DNA of 13,352 nt. Source: Rickettsiales bacterium (GTDB lineage: Bacteria; Pseudomonadota; Alphaproteobacteria; Rickettsiales; UBA1997). Shown piece after piece: positions 1-5,840 of the stretch. The stretch spans positions 1-13,352 of the forward strand of contig CANDYP010000030.1 of assembly GCA_947425005.1 (NCBI GenBank), given 5' to 3'. Under the pieces are notes generated by a model. It was given only the letters and a program-made list of their open reading frames with translations, had not been told where the DNA came from and ran no database searches. Position 1 is the first letter of the stretch. The number at the start of each line of letters is the position of its first letter. The position numbers were made by a program, and so were the translations under genes.

Positions 1-1292
1 TTCCAATGACCGCAGAAATCGCGCTTAAAGTTGGGATGGCGGTGGGCGCAAAATTTACCAATGGTGACCATCGTCACCGCGTGGCGATTGGCAAAGACAC
101 TCGCCTTTCCGGCTACGTAATTGAGCCCGCCCTCACCGCCGGCCTCGCCTCTGTCGGCATGGATGTCTTTTTAGTTGGACCAGTTCCAACTCCAGCAGTT
201 TCAATGTTAACCCGCTCGATCCGCGCCGACATTGGCATCATGATCTCCGCGTCCCACAATCCTTATTGTGACAATGGCATTAAAATTTTTACCCGCGACG
301 GCCACAAGCTCAGCGACCAGCTTGAGAAGGAAATCGAAGCTTTAATCGAAGGCGATATCACGCCGCATTTGGCTAAATCAGAAAATTTTGGACGCGTCAA
401 AAGATTAGACGACGCCTCCAATCGCTACATTGAATACGTCAAAAATTCTTTCCCCAAAGACAAAACTCTAACTGGCCTGAAGATCGTCGTCGATTGCGCT
501 AATGGCGCTTCTTACAACATTGCGCCAAAAATTTTCTGGGAACTTGGTGCTGAAGTAGTGGCGATTGGCATCGAGCCCGACGGCTTCAACATCAACGAAA
601 AATGCGGATCGACCCATCCCGAAGCTTTGCGCAAAAAAGTTGTCGAAGAAAAAGCTCACATCGGAATTGCCTTGGATGGTGATGCTGATCGCTTGCTAGT
701 CGTTGACGAAAAAGGTAACGCCATTGACGGTGACAAGCTGATCGCGTTGATCGCCGAGAAATTGCACAATGACGGCAATCTAAAAAAGGACACTGTCGTG
801 ATCACGCAAATGTCGAATTTGGCGTTAGAAAATTATTTGAGCTACATCGGAGTTTCTACAGTGCGAGCCCAAGTTGGCGATCGTTACGTTTTGGAAGAGA
901 TGCGCAAAAATGGTTACAATTTCGGCGGTGAACAATCTGGGCACATTGTGCTGTCGGATTATTCTTCGACTGGAGATGGGCTAATCGCAGCTTTGCAGGT
1001 TTTGTCGGTTTTGTGCGATTCAAAAAAACCGGCGAGTGAGATTTTAAATTTGTTCGAATTATTTCCGCAGATTTTAAAAAATACAAAATTTGATCAGGGC
1101 AAAAAAAATCCGCTCGAAGAAAAATCAGTGCAGGATTTTATTAAAGAAAAAGAGTCGGAATTGGCGGAAAGCGGCCGAATTCTGGTGCGCAAATCCGGCA
1201 CGGAAAATTTAATCCGCGTGATGGTTGAAGGGCAATCTAAAGCGCAGATCGAAAGGATTGCAGATGAGATTATTGAGAAGGTTAATTCTTAG
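1..1292 (+). CDS. glmM: Phosphoglucosamine mutase GlmM (5' end outside window)
   Basis: GlmM converts glucosamine-6-phosphate to glucosamine-1-phosphate in the cytoplasm, the step before UDP-GlcNAc for peptidoglycan and lipid A. The frame is open to the left edge. The first in-window ATG (position 6) follows a Pro codon and aligns with the family's internal P-(I/M)-T segment, so the true start lies about 20 codons upstream. Counting from that ATG, visible motifs are: ISASHNP at 80-86 with the phosphorylated catalytic Ser at 83; the metal-binding loop DGDADR at 225-230; the sugar-binding GGEQSGH at 308-314; and the phosphate-binding RKSGTE at 396-401. All four domains of the alpha-D-phosphohexomutase fold are therefore present. 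The residue after RKSGTE is Asn, where many family members have Pro. The gene ends at TAG 1290-1292 with no tight downstream partner on this strand. Identification is firm; GlmM is preferred over phosphomannomutase/PGM because of overall similarity to the E. coli GlmM pattern. Confidence 0.96.
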   Translation, partial: PMTAEIALKVGMAVGAKFTNGDHRHRVAIGKDTRLSGYVIEPALTAGLASVGMDVFLVGPVPTPAVSMLTRSIRADIGIMISASHNPYCDNGIKIFTRDGHKLSDQLEKEIEALIEGDITPHLAKSENFGRVKRLDDASNRYIEYVKNSFPKDKTLTGLKIVVDCANGASYNIAPKIFWELGAEVVAIGIEPDGFNINEKCGSTHPEALRKKVVEEKAHIGIALDGDADRLLVVDEKGNAIDGDKLIALIAEKLHNDGNLKKDTVVITQMSNLALENYLSYIGVSTVRAQVGDRYVLEEMRKNGYNFGGEQSGHIVLSDYSSTGDGLIAALQVLSVLCDSKKPASEILNLFELFPQILKNTKFDQGKKNPLEEKSVQDFIKEKESELAESGRILVRKSGTENLIRVMVEGQSKAQIERIADEIIEKVNS

Positions 1293-1293
1293 G

Positions 1294-1430
1294 ATACTCC
1301 ACCGTCACCTCCTCTTTCCTTATCATCTTACATCAAAAATACCCTCCCTTACCCGAACATCTTCCTCCTGTTGTCACGCCACCTTCCCTCTATTGTTACC
1401 TCGCCTTCCCCACTATTATCACCACGTCGC
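1294..1430 (+). promoter_or_regulatory. C-rich, G-poor stretch downstream of glmM (candidate Rho-utilisation region)
   Basis: Immediately after the glmM stop, the coding-strand sequence is rich in C and T with very few G: about 58 C against 9 G in 137 nt by hand count. That is the composition expected of a rut site, where Rho loads on the transcript. No ORF here is convincing; a 69-codon frame at 1225-1434 is a low-complexity shadow. Part of the stretch shows loosely repeated units of about 22-23 nt (around 1368-1425), so it could instead be a decayed tandem repeat. The Rho role is inference from composition. Confidence 0.3.
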
Positions 1431-1530
1431 ATGACGGGGTCCATCGTGTTACAATTTCTGAAATTATTTTTGCGCTAAAGGATCATGACGAGATGGACCC
1501 CGTCATGCGACGGGGTGACCAATAGAGGGA
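1385..1530. repeat. Large inverted repeat / palindromic element
   Basis: Two perfect arm pairs are visible. The inner arms are 21 bp (1425-1445 and 1492-1512) and the outer arms 11 bp (1385-1395 and 1520-1530), separated by an asymmetric left-side insert of about 29 nt. The intervening loop (1446-1491) is AT-rich. The right inner arm also forms its own small hairpin: an 8-bp stem 1497-1504/1509-1516 with an ATGC tetraloop. There is no ORF inside and no clear target-site duplication. The form fits a dispersed intergenic palindrome or a very small non-autonomous element. Whether it is multicopy cannot be seen from one window. Confidence 0.6.
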
Positions 1531-1594
1531 GGACTAGGTAAAAAAATAGAATAAGAAATTTTGACTCACGACAACGACATTTTAAAATCCCAAC

Positions 1595-1640
1595 AAAAAA
1601 GCCGAGCCAGTTCTAAATGAACTGACTCGGCTTTTTGTTT
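1595..1640. terminator. Bidirectional intrinsic terminator between glmM and pilin-like gene 1
   Basis: A GC-rich stem pairs 1601-1606 with 1626-1631, then after one C/A mismatch 1608-1613 with 1619-1624, around a 5-nt TAAAT loop. It is flanked by A6 at 1595-1600 and T5 at 1632-1636. Read on the minus strand it lies just past the stop of the pilin-like gene ending at 1659 and is followed by six U, a textbook terminator. On the plus strand it is followed by UUUUUGUUU and could also end glmM transcripts. A close copy lies at 2605-2649. Confidence 0.9.
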
Positions 1641-1658
1641 AAACCTCTAGTTAACTAA

Positions 1659-2549
1659 CTAGTTAGCTACAGCGATTGCATATTTTTTGCTTAGGTATTT
1701 TTCAACTTCTTTACGATCAGAAGATGACAATACGTTGTCAAAAATAATTATTTCCGAAATATCGCCATTAAAATCAGTGGCAGTACTGCTAGCGGTTGAA
1801 TTACCGATAAACATATTAGCAGTAGGAGTCACCCAGTTATCAGATGTGGTTGTGGAGCTCAAATCAACAGTACCATTTTTATAACTGATAACCGCGGGAG
1901 ATGCTACGGCAGCACCAAGAACGCTGTTAGGAGCCGCTGTGATGCAGATGATGTCAGCTTGGTTCACTTGAGAAACTGAGGTACCGCTATTGGTCGAGGA
2001 AGCTCCGTACCAAAATTTTGTAACACCAGCAGTACTAGAACTGTAGCTGGCGCCCCAACCATTGGTTGATTTTAAACCATTGTAAAATACTGCTTGCTCT
2101 GCAGCAAGAGTAGTGACTCTAGCTACGTAAAAAATTGTAAGAGCATTATTTGGAGAATTCAAAACAGTACCAGAAAAGGCAGTGTTGTCAGCTCCGAAAG
2201 CAACTGCTGGCAAAGAATTTATACTAGATGCTTTATAGGTAATAGCAGCAGAACTGGCCGTAAATGCATTTGTAGTGGTAAGTTGTGGGTTGACGTCATT
2301 CCACGTAGTTAGAGCGGTCGTATCTACTTCTTGAGAATCAGTAAAACTTTTATCCATAGTTGGCTCTAACCAAAGCATCAAACCTCTGATGCCATTAACC
2401 GGAGAACTTTGAGTTAAAGTTCTGGCAGTTGTTAATTTTGACTGTCTGAGAATTCTACTTGCCTGAGTAACACCAGCGATCAACACGCCAATGATTAAAA
2501 TTACGATTGAAAGCTCAATCAATGAGAAGGCGCTAGTTTTATTTTTCAT
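1659..2549 (-). CDS. Pilin-like protein with LamG/concanavalin-type domain, paralogue 1
   Basis: A 296-residue exported protein. The N-terminus is a type III (prepilin) signal: a short Lys/Asn leader, then Ala7 before FSLIELS, Glu at mature position 5, and a hydrophobic helix to about residue 28. A prepilin peptidase would cut between Ala7 and Phe8; Ala at -1 in place of the usual Gly is unusual. Residues from about 52 on resemble bacterial LamG/concanavalin-like folds: GLMLWLEPT, a W-N-D segment, LPAVAF, LTIFYVAR, VISYKNG, and the closing pattern with FIGN, GDISEIIIFD and EVEKYLSKKYAI. This suggests a minor pilin or pseudopilin with a carbohydrate- or surface-binding face; the ligand is unknown. 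No other secretion or pilus genes lie nearby. There is no clear Shine-Dalgarno. It lies 121 bp downstream of its paralogue, with a terminator between them, so it may have its own promoter. Confidence 0.85.
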   Translation of the reverse strand: MKNKTSAFSLIELSIVILIIGVLIAGVTQASRILRQSKLTTARTLTQSSPVNGIRGLMLWLEPTMDKSFTDSQEVDTTALTTWNDVNPQLTTTNAFTASSAAITYKASSINSLPAVAFGADNTAFSGTVLNSPNNALTIFYVARVTTLAAEQAVFYNGLKSTNGWGASYSSSTAGVTKFWYGASSTNSGTSVSQVNQADIICITAAPNSVLGAAVASPAVISYKNGTVDLSSTTTSDNWVTPTANMFIGNSTASSTATDFNGDISEIIIFDNVLSSSDRKEVEKYLSKKYAIAVAN

Positions 2550-2604
2550 AGTTTTTGTTTGCTGTTTTTATTAGGAAGAAAAGTGGAACTTTTTATTAAA
2601 ACAT

Positions 2605-2649
2605 AAAAATAGCCGAGCCAACTCTGAGAGAATTGACTCGGCTTTTTTA
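2605..2649 (-). terminator. Intrinsic terminator after pilin-like gene 2
   Basis: The stem pairs 2612-2617 with 2637-2642, then after a C/A mismatch 2619-2621 with 2633-2635, a second C/A mismatch, and 2623-2625 with 2629-2631 around a 3-nt loop. On the minus strand it is followed by a U-rich run (complement of 2605-2609). The lower stem and the position of its first mismatch match the hairpin at 1595-1640, showing that the terminator was duplicated along with the gene. Confidence 0.85.
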
Positions 2650-2670
2650 TTTAAAACCGAGCTAACTGAA

Positions 2671-3579
2671 TTAACTAGAAACTGCGATTGCGTATTTTTT
2701 GCTTAGGTATTTTTCGATTTCTTTACGATCAGAATCTCTTAACACGGTGTCAAAAATAATGATTTCTGAGATTTCTCCAATGAAAGGAGTGCCTGCAGTA
2801 GTGCTTCCGTTGTTATCACCAATGAAGAAGTTGGAAGTTGGAATTGCCATTGCTGTACTAAGAGCGGCGCTGGCGATACTGGTGGCTGCTCCGTTTTTCC
2901 AAGTGCTGGCGTATTGCGTAGCAGCGGCGCCTAAAACAGTGCTTGGAGAAATAGTGCCACTAATAATTTCAGCAGTATTAGCTAATGTTAGCAATGATTC
3001 AGAAGTAATGGCACTAAAGTTTCCAGTAATGCTTTGATATCCAGAGGCTGTTTTAGAAACTCCAAAACCAGTTGATCCTGTAACGCCATTATAAAAAGCA
3101 GTATTGGCAACGGTCAGGTTGGTTGACTTAGCTACAACGAAAAATGTGTAGGTGTTGTCCGGAGTTTTAAGGAAGTCAGAGTTAGTTCCTTTCATGTTAG
3201 CACCAGAAGTTCCGCTAAATAGAAGAGCTGGAAGGCTGTTAGTGCCGTTGGCTCTGTAAGTAACAGTAGAGGTGCTGGCAGTTGTTGTGTCAAATCTGCG
3301 AGTAATTTGATCTTGAGGGTTAACATTGTACCATTTTGTAACTGAAGCTAAATCTACTTCTTCTGAATCAACAAGACTGGCTTCTAGAGTAGGTTCTAAC
3401 CAAAGGATTAAGCCTCTGATGCTATTAACCGGAGCACTTTGAGTTAAAGTTTTAGCGGTAGTTAGTTTAGATTGTCTAACCACTCTACTTGCCTGAGTAA
3501 CACCAGCGATCAACACGCCAATGATTAAGATTACGATTGAAAGCTCAATCAATGAAAAGGCGCTAGATTTATTTTTCAT
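2671..3579 (-). CDS. Pilin-like protein with LamG/concanavalin-type domain, paralogue 2
   Basis: A 302-residue paralogue of the next gene downstream, with the same plan: prepilin leader MKNKSSA before FSLIELS, hydrophobic helix, then a LamG-like exterior ending in GEISEIIIFD and EIEKYLSKKYAIAV. The ATG at 3579 is chosen because it matches the paralogue's start exactly and gives a short prepilin leader. An in-frame ATG at 3627 would add 16 residues with no leader character. The first roughly 110 bp (from just upstream of the ATG into the helix) are nearly identical to paralogue 1, the C-terminal end is close, and the middle has diverged. The 5' leader contains a small hairpin (3622-3627 with 3633-3638) without a U-tract, so not a terminator. 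No Shine-Dalgarno is evident. A role in a pilus or type II-like fibre is inferred from the leader only. Confidence 0.85.
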   Translation of the reverse strand: MKNKSSAFSLIELSIVILIIGVLIAGVTQASRVVRQSKLTTAKTLTQSAPVNSIRGLILWLEPTLEASLVDSEEVDLASVTKWYNVNPQDQITRRFDTTTASTSTVTYRANGTNSLPALLFSGTSGANMKGTNSDFLKTPDNTYTFFVVAKSTNLTVANTAFYNGVTGSTGFGVSKTASGYQSITGNFSAITSESLLTLANTAEIISGTISPSTVLGAAATQYASTWKNGAATSIASAALSTAMAIPTSNFFIGDNNGSTTAGTPFIGEISEIIIFDTVLRDSDRKEIEKYLSKKYAIAVSS

Positions 3580-4009
3580 AGTTTTTGTTTGCTGTTTTTG
3601 TTGGGACGAAGGTGACGCGACTTCCACAGGAAGTGGAAATGGATAGAATCCGGCGGATTAGAATTCCTATTTTTATACCGTCAAGAATTATCTCGGCGGA
3701 TGTTTCAACCTGTATTATTTTTGTACAGGCAGCAACTTTTTCTTTAAAAAATTTGTAGTCCAAAAATTATTACAACGCAATATTTGAAACTTGTGCAGCC
3801 TTATTTATCAATAGTTCAGAGAGTGGGAGTTTTTGTTTTTCTACTAAAATATAAACAAAATTGAGCAGATCTCTTTTGTCGAAAAGAAGGTTAAAATAAT
3901 CCTTAATAAAAAAAACTTTAGAAAAAAAGTTCCGCTTCTCGCCGCGTAAAAAACAAAATAATTTGATCGAGAATTTGATCGAGTTTTTAGATTTTAAAAT
4001 CTTCGCCAA
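3580..4009 (-). pseudogene. Broken reading frame resembling ATP synthase delta subunit (candidate atpH remnant)
   Basis: From 4009 down to about 3640 one minus-strand frame is open except for two adjacent TAA codons at 3767-3772. The part before the stops (79 codons from a TTG) contains LLNFVYILVEKQKL followed by a Leu-rich helix. This fits the conserved segment of F-type ATP synthase delta (AtpH), where N-F-x-x-L-L-x-E-N-x-R-L is typical. The part after the stops ends with KIIQV and IILDGIKIGI, similar to the C-terminal G-G-I-x-I-x-x-G strand of AtpH. The N-terminal Y-A-x-A-L helix, any good start codon, and roughly 15-20 residues of the middle are missing. There is no atpA next to it. An exact 12-bp tandem repeat sits at 3960-3983. 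It overlaps the last bases of lptB. The similarity is from memory of the family and modest; a random AT-rich open frame is the main alternative. Confidence 0.35.
3960..3983. repeat. 12-bp tandem direct repeat, two copies
   Basis: The unit AATTTGATCGAG occurs twice with no gap (3960-3971 and 3972-3983), directly after the lptB stop codon on the minus strand. It duplicates a Ser-Ile-Lys-(Phe/Leu) stretch in the broken frame described above. Such a short perfect duplication fits replication slippage in DNA not under coding constraint. Confidence 0.85.
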
Positions 4010-4712
4010 GATAAACTTTTTTAACTTCCATGTTGTTGACGATTTCGTCTTTTGATCCAGAAGTTAAAATCATGCCATCGTAAACGATGTAGGCGCGATC
4101 TACGATTGACAGGGTTTCTCGAACATTGTGATCAGTGATTAAAACACCAATATTTTTACTGGTTAAATGCGACACCATTTGCCTGATATCATTTACAGCG
4201 ATTGGATCAATCCCGGCGAAAGGCTCGTCAAGCAGGATGAATGAAGGGTTGGAAGCAAGAGCCCTAGCGATCTCAACTCTTCTGCGCTCACCACCAGATA
4301 ATGCCAAAGCATGCGATTTTCTAATGTGAGTAATCGAGAATTCGTGCAGTAACTCTTCCAGTCTTGCCTTGCGCACCGACTCATTTTTCTCAGTAATTTC
4401 GAGAATTGAGTAGATATTATCCTCAACATTCATGTCGCGAAAAATTGAAGCTTCTTGCGGCAAATAGCCAACACCCAGGCGCGCTCTTTGATACATCGGC
4501 ATGCTGGTAATGTCGATTCCGTCAATAAAAATATTGCCCTGCCCAACATCAACCAACCCAACAATCATGTAGAAACAGGTGGTTTTGCCAGCACCGTTTG
4601 GACCAAGTAAACCAACCACTTCACCTTGTTTGATTTCAAAACTAATGTCGCGAATAACAGTTTTTTTGCCGTATTTTTTACTTAGATTTTGCGCACTTAA
4701 AGTTTTAATCAT
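3987..4712 (-). CDS. lptB: LPS export ABC transporter ATP-binding protein LptB
   Basis: Cytoplasmic ATPase that powers the LptB2FG complex, extracting LPS from the inner membrane. The 241-residue length is normal for LptB. Motifs: Walker A GPNGAGKTT at 37-45, Q-loop Gln86 in YLPQEASIF, signature LSGGE at 138-142 followed by RRR, Walker B FILLDE at 158-163 continuing into PFAGIDP, and H-loop His195 in ITDHNVRET. The combination LPQEASIF, FAGIDPIAV and TDHNVRETL is characteristic of LptB rather than of LivF-type ATPases, and the C-terminal VYLGEDFKI matches LptB endings. The ATG overlaps the lptA stop by 8 nt (ATGATTAA), so the two are translationally coupled. In many alphaproteobacteria rpoN follows; here only a broken frame does. 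The LptF and LptG partners are not in the window. Confidence 0.96.
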   Translation of the reverse strand: MIKTLSAQNLSKKYGKKTVIRDISFEIKQGEVVGLLGPNGAGKTTCFYMIVGLVDVGQGNIFIDGIDITSMPMYQRARLGVGYLPQEASIFRDMNVEDNIYSILEITEKNESVRKARLEELLHEFSITHIRKSHALALSGGERRRVEIARALASNPSFILLDEPFAGIDPIAVNDIRQMVSHLTSKNIGVLITDHNVRETLSIVDRAYIVYDGMILTSGSKDEIVNNMEVKKVYLGEDFKI

Positions 4713-5337
4713 GTCGTTTTTCTTTTGATTTTTTTGAGTCTTTTACGTCATCACCAATCACAACTACAACCCGCTTATCATCTTCCTCTGCAGACTTTTC
4801 TTCACGACTAACGAAGTTACTTTTTTTGCTAGTAATGTTGTAAATAAATTTATCGCCCCTCGCGACTGAAATACCATTGTTAACCATTACATTTTTTTCT
4901 AAAACGAAGACATCTTGCTTAGGATCGTAATATCCGCTGTCGCCAGTCGCGACAAAATCATCCCCAAAGATTTTTACCTTTTCGTCAGTGTAAATTTTTT
5001 TAATCGATGATTCTTGCGAGGCTTGAGAAGCTTGGCTTTCGCCACTTTTTTGATCTTTTTTTTCTTCGTAAAGAACAGTCATTTTCTGAGAAAATAAATT
5101 GCTGTCCGCTTTTTCAATCACAACATTTCCGATAAAATTAACTGTCTGAGATTTTCTCTTGATGTCGATTACATCCGATCTTATTTTTGTCGGCACTTCT
5201 TTGGTTGGATTGCCCTTGGTTGGCTTGCTAGATGCTTTTTTGACAGTGGTCGCATCGTTTGCGTAAGCTTGATCAGAAAAAAACAGAACAAAAAACAAAA
5301 ACAAAAAATTTGTAAAAATTATGAAAAACCTTGGCAT
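4705..5337 (-). CDS. lptA: LPS transport periplasmic protein LptA (OstA-like domain)
   Basis: Periplasmic protein that forms the beta-jellyroll bridge carrying LPS from LptC to LptD. The ATG at 5337 gives 210 residues with a clear Sec signal peptide: MPRFF, a Phe/Leu-rich core, and a likely cut after AYA at 26. A TTG at 5415 would put 26 charged residues before it and is rejected. The OstA/LptA region runs from about residue 50: IRSDVIDIKRKSQTVNFIGN, then VVIEKADSNLFSQKM, IYTDEKVKIFGDDFVATGD, YYDPKQDVFVLEKNVMV and ARGDKFIYN. Two features are odd for a short LptA: a Ser/Gln/Lys-rich insert (SGESQASQASQESS) in mid-domain and a highly charged C-terminal tail. No lptC gene precedes it here; the gene faces the DUF192 gene head-on with overlapping starts. 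Its identity rests on fold pattern plus adjacency to lptB. Confidence 0.88.
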   Translation of the reverse strand: MPRFFIIFTNFLFLFFVLFFSDQAYANDATTVKKASSKPTKGNPTKEVPTKIRSDVIDIKRKSQTVNFIGNVVIEKADSNLFSQKMTVLYEEKKDQKSGESQASQASQESSIKKIYTDEKVKIFGDDFVATGDSGYYDPKQDVFVLEKNVMVNNGISVARGDKFIYNITSKKSNFVSREEKSAEEDDKRVVVVIGDDVKDSKKSKEKRHD

Positions 5338-5839
5338 GAAATTTAATTTCGGACGTTTTGTTTTTTTTATTGTGGCTGGTTTGGTTCTAACTTTGATAAT
5401 TTTTAGTATCCCCAAAAGCCTTGACGCAGAAGAGCTGGCGCAATTTAACCGCGATGTTAAGAACTACAATGTTAAGTTGCAAATTCTAAATCCCGGCGAC
5501 AAGGTCGTCACAGAATTTATAGTCGCTGTAGCTGATGATGAGTACAAAAAAATGTACGGACTGATGAATAAAGAAAATCTTCCAGAAAATTTTGGCATGC
5601 TTTTTACCTTCGATAAAAGCCAAGTTGTCACGATGTGGATGAAGGACACTCTAATTTATCTCGACATGATTTTTGTCGATGATTCCGACACCATTGTAAG
5701 CATTAAATCCAAAGCCGCTCCCAAGTCTCTCGACATCATTTCTTCCGGAACGCCAGTAACAAAAGTTTTTGAGATCAACGGCGGCTTAAGCGAAAAATTA
5801 GGCATTGAAATCGGCCAAAAAGTTAAGGTTTTTAAGTAA
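5321..5839 (+). CDS. DUF192 family exported/membrane-anchored protein
   Basis: A 172-residue protein with an N-terminal hydrophobic segment (about residues 10-30, signal peptide or membrane anchor) and a DUF192 domain from about residue 50. The family landmarks are visible: KKMYGLMNKENLPENFGMLFTFD, WMKDTLIYLDMIFVDD, IVSIKSKAAP, and a C-terminal VFEINGGLSEKLGIEIGQKVKV. The biochemical function of DUF192 is unknown. Two starts are plausible: ATG 5321 or ATG 5336 (167 residues). The latter shares a CATG with the lptA start on the other strand. Neither has a convincing Shine-Dalgarno. It is the first gene of a tight run ending at bioA; hisD begins one nucleotide after its stop. Confidence 0.88.
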   Translation: MKNLGMKFNFGRFVFFIVAGLVLTLIIFSIPKSLDAEELAQFNRDVKNYNVKLQILNPGDKVVTEFIVAVADDEYKKMYGLMNKENLPENFGMLFTFDKSQVVTMWMKDTLIYLDMIFVDDSDTIVSIKSKAAPKSLDIISSGTPVTKVFEINGGLSEKLGIEIGQKVKVFK

Positions 5840-5840
5840 A

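Noticed and set aside
1368..1425. Possible CRISPR or regular tandem repeat in the C-rich stretch
   Set aside because: The 22-23-nt units are too degenerate and too few, with no spacer structure and no cas genes.
2699..3037. 112-codon plus-strand frame opposite pilin-like gene 2
   Set aside because: It is antisense to a well-supported gene whose protein has clear leader and domain features; a similar antisense frame exists opposite the paralogue at 1687-1884, as expected from shared sequence.
3580..3627. Upstream start at 3627 for pilin-like gene 2
   Set aside because: The added 16 residues are absent from the paralogue and would bury the short prepilin leader.
3610..3640. Hairpin 3622-3638 as a terminator upstream of pilin-like gene 2
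   Set aside because: The stem is only 6 bp and no U-tract follows on either strand.
5338..5415. Upstream TTG start for lptA
   Set aside because: Would place 26 charged residues before a clean signal peptide; the ATG at 5337 is better.
5805..5840. Upstream start at 5805 for hisD
   Set aside because: Overlaps the end of the DUF192 gene and adds nonconserved residues; the ATG at 5841 gives the standard length.
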